From Chlorobiota bacterium (GTDB taxonomy: Bacteria > Bacteroidota > Ignavibacteria > Kapaibacteriales > NICIL-2), in contig JAOAGY010000033.1 in NCBI GenBank assembly GCA_026415505.1, forward strand, positions 1 through 64,000: a DNA stretch of 64,000 bases, written 5' to 3'. The first letter of the stretch is position 1. Each line of letters opens with the position of its first letter. Of the stretch, positions 54,494 through 63,423 are shown in pieces. Both the position numbers and the translations under genes were made by a program. The notes beneath the pieces were generated by a model, which was not told the origin of the DNA, ran no database searches, and saw nothing but the letters and a program-made list of their open reading frames with translations.

Positions 54494-55282
54494 ATGCTCG
54501 ATGGCAAAAAGGTCGTCGTCGTTCTCCCCGCCTATAACGCCGAGCGCACGCTCGAACGAACGTATGCGGAGATACCGCACCACATCGTCGACGAGGTCAT
54601 CTTGGTCGATGATGCCAGTCGCGATCGAACAGTCGAACTGGCACGTCGCATCGGCATTCGCCACATCGTCGTTCACGAGCGCAACCGCGGCTACGGAGCA
54701 AACCAGAAAACCTGCTACCGGCGTGCTCTCGAACTCGGCGCCGACATCGTCGTGATGCTTCACCCGGATTACCAGTACACGCCGAAGCTCATTCTCCCGA
54801 TGGCGAGCATCATCGCAAGCGGTGTCTATCCTGTCGTTCTCGGTTCGCGTATTCTGGGGAAAGGTGCGCGCAAAGGCGGCATGCCGCTCTACAAGTACAT
54901 CGCCAATCGCATCCTGACACTGGCGCAGAACGTGCTCATCGGTGCAAAGCTGTCGGAATACCACACCGGCTATCGTGCATTCAGCAGCGACGTCTTGCGC
55001 ACCATTCGTCTCGATGCCAACAGCGACGATTTCGTTTTCGACAACGAAATGCTTTCGCAAATCATCTTTGCCGGTTTCGAGATCGCTGAAATCACGTGCC
55101 CGACGCGTTACTTCGACGAGGCGTCGTCGATCAATTTCTGGCGAAGCATGCGGTACGGCTTCGGTGTCTTGCGGGTCTCGGTGCAGCACCTGCTGGCGCG
55201 ATTAGGGCTGTACGTGCATCCGCGCTATCGAATGAACGAAAATTCCTCACCGAAGCTCTCGGTAAAATCGTCGAGCAATTGA
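54494..55282 (+). CDS. Family 2 glycosyltransferase, soluble
   Basis: 262 residues from ATG 54494. [13 protein letters not shown] and L-V-D-D-A-S-R-D form the donor site; a later L-H-P-D-Y-Q-Y-T takes the DxD place, with V-L-G-S-R. It resembles polyprenyl-phosphate mannose/GlcNAc-type transferases (E-Y-H-T-G-Y-R-A-F). No membrane anchor. Its 3' end overlaps the convergent lipoprotein gene by 58 bases. Confidence 0.85.
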   Translation: MLDGKKVVVVLPAYNAERTLERTYAEIPHHIVDEVILVDDASRDRTVELARRIGIRHIVVHERNRGYGANQKTCYRRALELGADIVVMLHPDYQYTPKLILPMASIIASGVYPVVLGSRILGKGARKGGMPLYKYIANRILTLAQNVLIGAKLSEYHTGYRAFSSDVLRTIRLDANSDDFVFDNEMLSQIIFAGFEIAEITCPTRYFDEASSINFWRSMRYGFGVLRVSVQHLLARLGLYVHPRYRMNENSSPKLSVKSSSN

Positions 55283-56097
55283 CGGTACTGCTGTGGCAAA
55301 TGCCTGTTCCACCGCCGACGTTCGTGCAACAACATAGCCCTTGCCGACGCGACACTGCTTCGTTTGGATTCCAGGTTGACGTAGCTCATAATTTTGCTCG
55401 CTACGTCGTCCCAGGCAATGGCGATGCCGCGCCGATGCTCGTTCCAGAGCGAATCGAGCTGCTGTCGGTATTGCACAATGCGCCGATCGAGCAGCTCTCG
55501 GTACGGCAGAGTCGTACCCACTGCGATGAGCGAATCGGCGTATTCGAGCGCTTGTGCGTGCGGCAGTGTGCCGGAATACGTCTGGTGAATTTCGAGCACG
55601 AGCAGCGAATCGAGTTCGATCAGACTCGGATCGCCCCACGGTGCGTCGGCGATTTTTTCGAGGCGACCACTCCGCCAGACAAGCAGTATCTTGCCGTACG
55701 TCACTGCATCGTTGCCGCCACCGTCGAGCCATGCGACGATGATCGGCGAACCGACCGATCGGTGATGAAAAACGGTTGCATCGTACAAACCGAAATCGCC
55801 ATACTGACTCGAACGCAGATGGCGAGCTGCTTGCGGATCGAAGCGATACACGATGAGCGAATCACTCACGTTGCGACCACCGCGGAGCGTGAAACGAACC
55901 ACGACGAGCGCATCACGCCAGCCATCGCCGTCGATGTCGGCGAACCGAACGCTCGCTCCAGCGTATTCAGGTGGCACAGTAAAGAGTGTGTCGCTGCCGA
56001 TCGGCGGCGTGGCAATCGGTTGGCGATCGTGCTCGGTGCATCCAACGGTCCAAAGCATCGCAGCACAGAGAGCTATTCGGCGAATGGTCGCATTCAT
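55225..56097 (-). CDS. Lipoprotein with a calcium-loop-like repeat, function unknown
   Basis: 290 residues. Lipobox T-V-G-C (17-20) makes it an outer-membrane or periplasmic lipoprotein. [12 protein letters not shown] (51-62) is an FG-GAP/dockerin-like calcium loop; the rest to about 170 is beta-rich and the C-terminal 120 are helical, rich in Arg, Leu and Gln. I do not recognise the family. Start codons of this gene and the next, divergent one are 15 bases apart. Confidence 0.65.
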   Translation of the reverse strand: MNATIRRIALCAAMLWTVGCTEHDRQPIATPPIGSDTLFTVPPEYAGASVRFADIDGDGWRDALVVVRFTLRGGRNVSDSLIVYRFDPQAARHLRSSQYGDFGLYDATVFHHRSVGSPIIVAWLDGGGNDAVTYGKILLVWRSGRLEKIADAPWGDPSLIELDSLLVLEIHQTYSGTLPHAQALEYADSLIAVGTTLPYRELLDRRIVQYRQQLDSLWNEHRRGIAIAWDDVASKIMSYVNLESKRSSVASARAMLLHERRRWNRHLPQQYRQLLDDFTESFGEEFSFIR

Positions 56098-56112
56098 GCG
56101 TGGTCGAAAGCT

Positions 56113-56952
56113 GTGAGTTCAAGTTCGAAATTACTCGTTGTCCTCGTCTTGCTTCTGGCGGTAAAAGGATGGGGACAGTGGTCCGAGCCTGTACGCATAC
56201 CGTCGCTGTCGAGCCAGGCAGACGATTTTGCTCCATCGTGGTCGCCAGCAGACTCGACGCTCTACTTCGCACGTCAGTCGGGAGGTGGCAGGCTGCAAGT
56301 ACTGGCATGCCGCGGATGCACTGCCGATAGGTTGCTTGCTGGTGCAGCGATTCCGCTCGACACTGTTCGCGATTCGATTCCTTATGCTGCGTTCAATGGC
56401 TCGCGGTGGGTCGGTCATCGCATGGTTCGTGGGTCGCGTCAATCCTATGCCGCGTTGGTGAGTTCACCGTCGCCCTATCGCAACTTCGGCTCTGCAGTGC
56501 CGATCGGCGAGCTGTCTTTCCCCGAACGATTCGTGATGTTCCCGGCTTTGTCGCCTGATGGCGGGCTGCTGGTCTTTGCAGCGACCACGGATTCTTCCGA
56601 GTTGACGATGGATTTGTGGGTGAGCCGGTGGAATGGCTCGCAGTGGAGTACGCCGTACCCTCTCGATGGCTTCGAGCAATCGCCGGAGAGTGAAATCACA
56701 CCGTGCTTTGTCGGGAGCGATACCCTCGTCTTCGCTTCGAACGGCTTCGGAGGAAAAGGTGGTTTCGATCTGTTCATGACTGTGCGCACAGCGGGGCAGT
56801 GGTCTCCTCCTATGCCGTTAGCACTGGTCAATTCGCAAGCCGACGAACGCGATCCATGTGTGCTTCCCAGTGGGGATTTGCTTTTTGTCAGCAATCGAGC
56901 GGGAAGCTTCGACATTTACCTGGCACGACGCAAAAAAAACGAGCGCCCGTAG
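56113..56952 (+). CDS. Secreted PD40 (WD40-like) beta-propeller protein
   Basis: 279 residues from a GTG at 56113, since no ATG is in frame at the 5' end and the signal peptide (1-22, ending W-G-Q) begins just after. Repeated F-A-P-S-W-S-P-A-D-S-T-L-Y-F, M-F-P-A-L-S-P-D-G-G-L-L-V-F and S-N-R-A-G-S-F-D-I-Y elements are PD40 repeats as in TolB-like and OmpA-PD40 proteins. Role unknown. Its last codons contain the A-run that is the terminator T-run of the convergent gene. Confidence 0.7.
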   Translation: MSSSSKLLVVLVLLLAVKGWGQWSEPVRIPSLSSQADDFAPSWSPADSTLYFARQSGGGRLQVLACRGCTADRLLAGAAIPLDTVRDSIPYAAFNGSRWVGHRMVRGSRQSYAALVSSPSPYRNFGSAVPIGELSFPERFVMFPALSPDGGLLVFAATTDSSELTMDLWVSRWNGSQWSTPYPLDGFEQSPESEITPCFVGSDTLVFASNGFGGKGGFDLFMTVRTAGQWSPPMPLALVNSQADERDPCVLPSGDLLFVSNRAGSFDIYLARRKKNERP

Positions 56953-56967
56953 TCGAACGAGCGCTCG
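56932..56967 (-). terminator. Rho-independent terminator of the 56990 lipoprotein gene
   Basis: On the minus strand a 7-bp stem (56961-56967 with 56940-56946), a 14-base loop and eight T. It starts inside the 3' end of the opposite PD40 gene. Confidence 0.7.
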
Positions 56968-56989
56968 CCGAAAACGGTTCGAAAAGCCG

Positions 56990-57721
56990 TCAGTTCACTT
57001 TCCACCGCACGAGAACTTGCTCGCTGCCACCGGCTTCATTCGGACTGCCCGGTATCGTTGCCGTGTACGTCATGCGAGATTTTGCATTGCCGATAGTGGA
57101 AACAAACGAGGTTGTATTCGTCAGATTTGCGTTCGCGAGTCCGGAGACGCTGATCGTGACCGTTTGCGTGAACTTCTGCGCAGTGTAGCTCTTTCCACCG
57201 AGCGTGAGCGACTCGCTTCCTGCCTTGGCACCCGTAGCTTTGAATTGCACGGTTACCGGGATCGGGACGTTGGGGATTGATACTATCAACGTCGTGTCGA
57301 GCACTGTCCAGCTCGTTTCGCTGCCCGTGCTGGTGACTTTGACCCAGCGGGCAGGAATTTCCGGCAGACCGAACTCGGTGCCCGCTGAGAAGGACATGTA
57401 CTGCCAGATGCTACCGTCGGCATCTTTCGAGTAGTACGTCGTATCGGGTCCGGGATTGTCGCTGCTGTACGTGTAGTATGGATAGGCTGTGCGTCCGGCA
57501 ACTTGCGTTGCGACACCCACGACGACCGAGTCGGTGTAGGGTCCGCCTGATCGATTTCCGGAAGAGTCGAGGTCGTACCGCTCATAGACCCAGTAATTGC
57601 CGGTCTTCATCGGCATGTAATCGGGCGTGGTATCGCTGGGGCTTGTGGTTCCGGATTTGCAACCGCTTAACCATAGCAACACGGCAGCAACAACTGTTGC
57701 GGATACTGCAAAACGCTTCAT
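56990..57721 (-). CDS. Lipoprotein of unknown function
   Basis: 243 residues from ATG 57721, with a strong GGAGGTG six bases upstream. Lipobox L-S-G-C (18-21). The mature part is rich in Thr, Ser, Tyr and Gly, with a Y-M-P-M-K-T-G-N-Y-W-V-Y-E opening that is seen in beta-sandwich lipoproteins of FCB bacteria (similar to 'exosortase-associated/T9SS-adjacent' surface proteins, by eye only). It has no Cys beyond the lipobox. Function not recognised. Confidence 0.7.
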   Translation of the reverse strand: MKRFAVSATVVAAVLLWLSGCKSGTTSPSDTTPDYMPMKTGNYWVYERYDLDSSGNRSGGPYTDSVVVGVATQVAGRTAYPYYTYSSDNPGPDTTYYSKDADGSIWQYMSFSAGTEFGLPEIPARWVKVTSTGSETSWTVLDTTLIVSIPNVPIPVTVQFKATGAKAGSESLTLGGKSYTAQKFTQTVTISVSGLANANLTNTTSFVSTIGNAKSRMTYTATIPGSPNEAGGSEQVLVRWKVN

Positions 57722-57745
57722 GAGAACACCTCCGAAAATGGTGGA

Positions 57746-57754
57746 ACAAAAATG
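57746..57754 (-). promoter_or_regulatory. Promoter -7 box CATTTTTGT for the 56990 lipoprotein gene
   Basis: Fits nAnnTTTG, 24 bases before the ATG; a second, less exact TATTTTG lies just upstream. Confidence 0.35.
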
Positions 57755-57796
57755 GGACAAAATATGCGAGACTTGTGCAGTTGGCAGGTACAGGGG

Positions 57797-57880
57797 CGGA
57801 GGGTGGGGGACTCGAACCCCCACAGGCTCATCGCCCGGCGGTTTTCAAGACCGCTGCCATACCAGTTAGGCGAACCCTCC
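57797..57880 (-). tRNA. tRNA-Ser (anticodon UGA)
   Basis: 84 bases. Acceptor stem 7 bp (G-G-A-G-G-G-T with its complement), anticodon stem GCGGT/ACCGC with loop CTTGAAA, so anticodon TGA at the centre. The long variable arm (CGGGC GATGA GCCTG) and the standard GGTTCGAGTCC T-arm mark it as class II tRNA-Ser. CCA is not encoded. A promoter box ends 8 bases before its 5' end. Confidence 0.95.
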
Positions 57881-57888
57881 AGTGCAGT

Positions 57889-57897
57889 GCAAAAATG
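57889..57897 (-). promoter_or_regulatory. Promoter -7 box CATTTTTGC for tRNA-Ser
   Basis: Directly upstream of the tRNA 5' end (8 bases between), exactly where a -7 element should be for a tRNA starting near its mature end. Confidence 0.5.
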
Positions 57898-57907
57898 CAA
57901 CAAGCGA

Positions 57908-58771
57908 CTACTTCGACGTGATCGCGACATGTGTTTTTGTGCATTGAACGATGGTGTAATCCGGCTCTGGTCGTGCGATGAACACGACGACTTCCAACCG
58001 GCGACGATTCCAATCGGTACTGCTCAGATCGTAGGTGTAGCTGCGTTCGAAACTCGTGCCGCTCGTAGCTGTGCTGGCGATCAACGTCTGCCCGTATGCG
58101 CCGAGTGGTGCCGCTCTCAAGACGTGGCGATGCACGTAATCGGAGATGAACACGCCGTTGTCGAGTTGCGGAGCGACGATGCTGTCTTCGAGGACGTAAT
58201 AGCCGACATTGAGAGGATAAGGCACGTCGGCGATGCACTGCAGTTTCACAGAGACGCTCAACTCCCCGCGCGTCGTATCGCAGAAAGCACTTGCTTCGAT
58301 GGCGATCGGTGTCGGCGTGCGCAGCTCGGATGCGATTGCGCTACCCCAGTTCTGAACGCCGACGACATACGAAGTGCCGCCACCGATTTTGGTGCGGTCG
58401 ATGACCGCCGCAGGATAGGCGAACACGCGGAAGCGAGAGTTGAGTTCTTCGCCTTCGGGCGTTCGGAAATCAGCCGTGTATCCCTTTCGGGAGTCGGGGC
58501 GTGCGAATTCGCCTGCATGAATCGAAACGACAACCATGCTGTCGCCGAAGACAGCAGCCAAATCGGCGAGCTTGCGATGACCAAGCGGGCAGTTGGTACA
58601 TTGGGCACCGGTGAACTCTTCGACGAGTACCTTGCGATAGCGTACCATTCCGGTGTCGGTTGCCGTCGTGTCGCGCTGAATCGTTTTCGTGTACGGTGGG
58701 GTGATGACATCGCACCCGACGGCGAAACATCCCAAAATCAGTGCGGTGACGATGCCAGCGAACGTATTCAT
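57908..58771 (-). CDS. Omp28-related lipoprotein with thioredoxin-like CxxC motif
   Basis: 287 residues from ATG 58771, which is 4 bases after the priA stop; ATG 58801 would give a more basic lipoprotein leader but overlap priA by 26 bases. Lipobox A-V-G-C (17-20). L-V-E-E-F-T-G-A-Q-C-T-N-C-P-L-G-H (C58, C61) is the Omp28/thioredoxin-like motif. The C-terminal part is beta-rich. Such proteins are surface lipoproteins of FCB bacteria, sometimes annotated as redoxin-like; activity is unproven. Confidence 0.8.
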   Translation of the reverse strand: MNTFAGIVTALILGCFAVGCDVITPPYTKTIQRDTTATDTGMVRYRKVLVEEFTGAQCTNCPLGHRKLADLAAVFGDSMVVVSIHAGEFARPDSRKGYTADFRTPEGEELNSRFRVFAYPAAVIDRTKIGGGTSYVVGVQNWGSAIASELRTPTPIAIEASAFCDTTRGELSVSVKLQCIADVPYPLNVGYYVLEDSIVAPQLDNGVFISDYVHRHVLRAAPLGAYGQTLIASTATSGTSFERSYTYDLSSTDWNRRRLEVVVFIARPEPDYTIVQCTKTHVAITSK

Positions 58772-58775
58772 CCTT

Positions 58776-61289
58776 TCACAGCGACGATTGTGTGTCAACA
58801 TCAATGCTCATGCGAACCGCCGATGACGCGTGACGCTCGTTGTATGCAGCCCATGCCGTCGAGAGAGCGCGTCGCAGGTCGATGCCATTCGGATCGAGCT
58901 GCCGATCTCCTTTGACGAGCACGATGCGGCGATATTTGCCTTTGATGCGATCGACACTGGGACGCGCCGGACCGAGTGTCGTGATCGCTTCGACTCCGCG
59001 CGGCATGTAGCGCGCGAACGCATGGGCATGCTGCTCGACTTGTTGTGCGTCGTTGCCGGAAAATTCCACCAGCACCAAGCGCGAAAACGGAGGATAGTTC
59101 GCCTCGCGCCGTTCCTGAAGCTCGTCGGCGTAGAACAGGTCGTAGCGATACAACCGTGCGCACGTAATCGCTGTGTGCTGTGGATGAGCCGTTTGGATGA
59201 TCACCTCGCCCGGACGATCGGCACGACGCCCCGCCCGACCAGCGACTTGGACCAGCAGTTGAAACGTCCGCTCCGACGCACGAAAGTCCGGGACGTACAG
59301 TTGCATGTCGGCATTGACCACACCGACGAGCGTCACACGACCGATATCGAGACCTTTGGCGATCATTTGCGTGCCGACGAGAATATCCACGCGACCGGTT
59401 GCGAAATCGTGCAGGATGCGGCGCAGCGAACCTTTTGCCGCCGTCGCATCGGTGTCCACACGCGCAATAACCGCCTGGAGCGAATTCTGTTTCAGCAGTG
59501 CGTCCAGTTCGTCCTCGATGCGTTGTGTGCCGGCGCCGAGTGCCTCGAGCGTCGGGTTGCCGCAGACGGGGCAGTGCTCCGGTACTGGATATGCGCGTCC
59601 GCAGTAGTGGCAGCGGAGCTGATTGGTTCGCTTGTGATACGTCAGTGCGACGTTGCAGTAGCGACATTGCGGGACGTGTCCGCATTCGGGACATTCGAGC
59701 CGCGGTGCAAATCCTCGCCGGTTGTGGAGAACGATGACACCTTCTTTGCGCTCGACTCTGGCGCATATTGCTTCGAGGAGCGTTCGAGAAAAACGTCCCT
59801 GCATGCGTCCGTGCTTGCGTTCATCGATCGTATCCACCACGCGAATGAGCGGCAGTGTCGCTCCGTCGGCACGCGAGGTGAGTTCGAGCAAGTGATAGCG
59901 ACCGGTTGCAGCGTTGTACATGCTTTCCAGCGACGGCGTCGCCGAGCCGAGCACGACGACAGCATGCTCGATGTGACCGCGCACGATCGCGGCATCGCGT
60001 CCGTTGTATCGCGGTGGGGGCGATTCTTGTTTGTAGCTCGACTCGTGCTCTTCGTCAACGATGACGATGCCGAGTTCGCTCAGCGGAACGAACAGCGCGC
60101 TTCTCGGACCGAGCACCACGCGTGCCCGACCGCGACGAATCAGCCGCCATGCGTCGTAGCGTTCGCCTGCACTCATGCGGCTGTGGAAAGCGACCACGCC
60201 GCTTCCGAACGCACCAGTGAAGCGGTCGATCAACTGTGGCGTCAGCGAAATTTCCGGCACTAACACGAGCGCCGATTTGCCGGCTTCGAGTGCAGCGGCG
60301 ATCGCGTGCATGTACACGAGCGTTTTGCCGCTACCGGTCACACCGTGCAACAGAAACGTTTTCGGTCGTTCTGCACCGATCGCTTCGACGATGCGCTCGA
60401 CGGCGTGCGCTTGTTCATCGGTGAGCGGAAGTTCGAGCTCGCTGCGATCGGGGGCGAGCGATGCACCGCTATCGCTCTCTGTTCGATCGAGCTCGACAGC
60501 GGACGCGTGAACGTACCCTTTCTCGACGAGCGCCGAAAGAACGCTCTCGCTCGTGTTGCACACCGCAGCAGCCTCGCGACGCAGTAGCGGCTGCTTGTGG
60601 CGGGTATAGTGTTCGACGATGGCAGCCAGAGCTTGTGCTTGTTTGGGTGCGCGCTGTTCGAGCTGTGCGAGTGTCCGTTCGAGTTGTTCGCTGCTTTCCA
60701 GTAGCGTCGGTGAGGGCACGTAGCAGCGCTCTGTTTTCGGCGCCATCTCTTTCTCGATCGAGCGCTCGATTTCGATGTAGCCAGCGCTTTCGAGCGCTTC
60801 GAGTTGCGCGGTGATGCTCTCGGTCTGGAGTTGTTGTTGCAGGTAGCCGACCGTGACCGGATTCGTATGCTGTGCCAACACCGCCAACAGCCGTGCACGT
60901 TTCGGTGCTCGGCGTTCGAGTTGTTCGAACTCTTCGCTATTCGGTATGCGAAGGAGGCGGACACGGACGATGGATTGCGGTGCCAATTCGCGAGGCAACG
61001 CCGCTGCGAGCGCTTCCCCCCACGAACACAAGTAGTAGTCTGCCATCCACCGCGTCAGCTCCAGAATCGAGGGCACGATCGCCGGCGTGCTTTCGTCGAG
61101 CAGTTCGGCGATCGGCTTGGCTTCGGGATGCGGTGGAACGTCGAGTTCGACGACGATGCCTGTCAAGTGCTTCGACCCGAAAGGGACGATGACCCGCGCG
61201 CCACGCTCGACACGAAGATCGCCGGGAAGCTGGTAGGTAAACAGCTTCCGCATCGGCAATGGCACAGCGACGTTGACGTATCGTGCCAT
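58776..61289 (-). CDS. priA: Primosomal protein N' (replication restart helicase)
   Basis: 837 residues. DNA-binding N-terminus, helicase with Walker A G-V-T-G-S-G-K-T, D-E-E-H box, and two zinc sites C-P-E-C-x6-C-R-Y-C and C-H-Y-C-x10-C-P-V-C. PriA reloads DnaB at stalled forks. It has a slightly long linker between the DNA-binding and helicase domains (about 180-290). Followed 36 bases upstream by pepA. Confidence 0.96.
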   Translation of the reverse strand: MARYVNVAVPLPMRKLFTYQLPGDLRVERGARVIVPFGSKHLTGIVVELDVPPHPEAKPIAELLDESTPAIVPSILELTRWMADYYLCSWGEALAAALPRELAPQSIVRVRLLRIPNSEEFEQLERRAPKRARLLAVLAQHTNPVTVGYLQQQLQTESITAQLEALESAGYIEIERSIEKEMAPKTERCYVPSPTLLESSEQLERTLAQLEQRAPKQAQALAAIVEHYTRHKQPLLRREAAAVCNTSESVLSALVEKGYVHASAVELDRTESDSGASLAPDRSELELPLTDEQAHAVERIVEAIGAERPKTFLLHGVTGSGKTLVYMHAIAAALEAGKSALVLVPEISLTPQLIDRFTGAFGSGVVAFHSRMSAGERYDAWRLIRRGRARVVLGPRSALFVPLSELGIVIVDEEHESSYKQESPPPRYNGRDAAIVRGHIEHAVVVLGSATPSLESMYNAATGRYHLLELTSRADGATLPLIRVVDTIDERKHGRMQGRFSRTLLEAICARVERKEGVIVLHNRRGFAPRLECPECGHVPQCRYCNVALTYHKRTNQLRCHYCGRAYPVPEHCPVCGNPTLEALGAGTQRIEDELDALLKQNSLQAVIARVDTDATAAKGSLRRILHDFATGRVDILVGTQMIAKGLDIGRVTLVGVVNADMQLYVPDFRASERTFQLLVQVAGRAGRRADRPGEVIIQTAHPQHTAITCARLYRYDLFYADELQERREANYPPFSRLVLVEFSGNDAQQVEQHAHAFARYMPRGVEAITTLGPARPSVDRIKGKYRRIVLVKGDRQLDPNGIDLRRALSTAWAAYNERHASSAVRMSIDVDTQSSL

Positions 61290-61325
61290 CCGACCGCGCT
61301 GGAGTAGTGTGCGCTCCGTGCTGCG

Positions 61326-62798
61326 CTACCAGTTGCGCAGCATATCCACGAAAAGCCGCACGCCGACGCCTGTGCCGCCTTTCGGTGTGTAGGCGCCTTC
61401 TTTCGGTGCCATGCCGGTACCGGCGATGTCCAAGTGTGCCCACGGATAGTCGCCGATGAAGTGCTTCAAAAACAGTGCTGCAGTGATCGCGCCGGCAGGA
61501 CGTCCGCCGGTGTTCTTGACGTCGGCGATGTCGCTTTTGATCTGTTCGAGATACTCTTCGTGCAGTGGCAGTTCGCAGACGTACTCGCTGGTGCGTGCTG
61601 CGGCTGCTTCGATTCGTGCGATCAAATCTCGGTCGGTTCCCATCAAGCCGGTCGTCACATGTCCGAGCGCGATGACGCAGGCACCGGTCAATGTGGCGAT
61701 GTCCACGACGGCGCGCGGTTTGTATCGCTCGGCATAGGTGAGTGCGTCGGCTAAAATCAAGCGCCCTTCGGCATCGGTGTTGTCGATTTCGGCGGTCTTG
61801 CCGTTCATGAAGCGAATGACGTCGCCCGGACGGTAGGCGCTGCCGCTGGGCATGTTCTCGGTCGAGGGCACCAATCCGACGACGTTGATCGGCAATTTCA
61901 GCTTCGCGACGGCATAGAGCGTGCCGATGACCGTTGCGGCTCCGTGCATGTCCATTTTCATGTCGCCCATGCGATCGGCAGGTTTTATCGAGATGCCACC
62001 GGTATCGAACGTGATGCCTTTGCCGACGAGAACGACGGGCGGTTCTTTCGCACTGCCGCCGCGCCATTCCATGACGATGAACACCGGCGGTCGGACGCTG
62101 CCTTGATTGACCGCCAGCAAGCCGCCCATGCCGAGCTGCTCGATTTTTCGCTTGTCGAAAACCTGCACGCGGAAGCCGGCTTCTTTGCCGGCACGCTTGG
62201 CGTGTTCGGCGAGTGTTTCGGGATAGAGGTCGTTGCCGGGCATGTTCGCAAGGTCGCGTGTCAGATAGACTCCCTCGCAAACGATCGCTGCTTGCTCGAC
62301 GGCTTTGGAGATCGCTGCAGAGCGAGCGCTGCCGACGACGACGTATTCGCCGATCCCGCTTGCGTTGTCGCTCGTTTTGTACCGCGTGAATTTGTAGCTG
62401 CCCAGCACTGCACCTTCGACGATCGCGAATGCAGTGTCTTCGGGCGACAGTGGACATCCATCGGGCAGAACGAATGCGCACGACTTCGTACCGTTGCTCA
62501 GTCGGCGAGCGGCAGCCGATGCAGCACGCCGCAATGTTTCCGCCGTAACGTCGGCGCTCCGACCGACTCCGACGACGACGATTTTGCGAGTGCTCGACCG
62601 TTCGGGAGAGTACGCCACGACGAGCGAGCTTTTCTTCCCGCTGGCATCGCTCGACGACAGTGCTGCTTCGGTGGCGGGGAATAGCTGCCGGATAGCCTCG
62701 CTTTGCATCGAGCGATACGGCTCGTCTTCGCAAAGGAAAAAGACCGTTGCATCTGTGCGAACTTGGACAGGGGACGAAACACGATAGCGGACGTTCAT
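61326..62798 (-). CDS. pepA: Leucyl aminopeptidase (M17)
   Basis: 490 residues from ATG 62798. The C-terminal catalytic part has V-G-K-G-I-T-F-D-T-G-G, M-D-M-H-G-A-A, and the N-T-D-A-E-G-R-L signature that supplies the two-metal ligands. N-terminal domain is divergent. Cytoplasmic peptide turnover. It leads a minus-strand run with priA and Omp28 lipoprotein. Confidence 0.95.
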   Translation of the reverse strand: MNVRYRVSSPVQVRTDATVFFLCEDEPYRSMQSEAIRQLFPATEAALSSSDASGKKSSLVVAYSPERSSTRKIVVVGVGRSADVTAETLRRAASAAARRLSNGTKSCAFVLPDGCPLSPEDTAFAIVEGAVLGSYKFTRYKTSDNASGIGEYVVVGSARSAAISKAVEQAAIVCEGVYLTRDLANMPGNDLYPETLAEHAKRAGKEAGFRVQVFDKRKIEQLGMGGLLAVNQGSVRPPVFIVMEWRGGSAKEPPVVLVGKGITFDTGGISIKPADRMGDMKMDMHGAATVIGTLYAVAKLKLPINVVGLVPSTENMPSGSAYRPGDVIRFMNGKTAEIDNTDAEGRLILADALTYAERYKPRAVVDIATLTGACVIALGHVTTGLMGTDRDLIARIEAAAARTSEYVCELPLHEEYLEQIKSDIADVKNTGGRPAGAITAALFLKHFIGDYPWAHLDIAGTGMAPKEGAYTPKGGTGVGVRLFVDMLRNW

Positions 62799-62827
62799 CG
62801 GATGAAGCAAGTTGTGAAACGCGACGT

Positions 62828-62836
62828 GCAAACTTA
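62828..62836 (-). promoter_or_regulatory. Promoter -7 box TAAGTTTGC for pepA
   Basis: Exact match, 29 bases before the pepA ATG. Confidence 0.5.
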
Positions 62837-62883
62837 CGGTGTACCGTGTCGGAGAGCTGTGATTCCGAGCGACAGTGGCAGAG

Positions 62884-63423
62884 TTACAGCGCCGCAGTTT
62901 GAAGTACCTGTAAGCATTCAGCAAGACTGGAGACGATCGCATACGCCCCTGGCGCATCGCTCCGTGCATAATCGCCGACCAATATGGCGCGCACGCCAGC
63001 AGCGACGCCCGCTTCGACATCGCTCGGCATATCGCCGATCATCCACGAGCGCGACGGATCGCCGTGCCACTTGTCGAGCGCATCGAGCAACATCGTCGGA
63101 CGCGGCTTGCGGCATCGAGCGTCGGGAGTGTCGAGTTCGGTGCAGTAATAGACGTCGTCGAACGTCGCACCACATCGCGCTCGAATCTGCTCGTGCATCC
63201 ACTCGGTCAGTGCAGCCAGTTCCTCGGCTGTCATGATGCCTTTGCCGACCCCTTGCTGATTGGACACGACAATCGCTCGAAAACCATTCGCCTTCACCCA
63301 TTCGAACAGCGGGAAGAAACCATCGCAAAAGACGAACTGATCGGGTCTGCGGACGTAGTCGTCCACGAGTCGTCGATTGACGATACCGTCGCGGTCGAAA
63401 AAAACGATGCGCGAGCGTTCCAC
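62884..63423 (-). CDS. HAD-IIIA phosphatase, GmhB-like
   Basis: 179 residues from GTG 63423, sharing a base with the ruvB stop (TAGTG). HAD motifs: F-F-D-R-D-G (D10, D12), S-N-Q-Q-G-V, R-K-P-R-P-T-M-L and I-G-D-M-P-S-D. The family's zinc loop is degenerate: Y-Y-C-T-E-L-D-T-P-D-A-R-C keeps two Cys but no C-x-H. It could be D,D-heptose-1,7-bisphosphate phosphatase for LPS, matching hldD, or histidinol phosphatase. Confidence 0.75.
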   Translation of the reverse strand: MERSRIVFFDRDGIVNRRLVDDYVRRPDQFVFCDGFFPLFEWVKANGFRAIVVSNQQGVGKGIMTAEELAALTEWMHEQIRARCGATFDDVYYCTELDTPDARCRKPRPTMLLDALDKWHGDPSRSWMIGDMPSDVEAGVAAGVRAILVGDYARSDAPGAYAIVSSLAECLQVLQTAAL

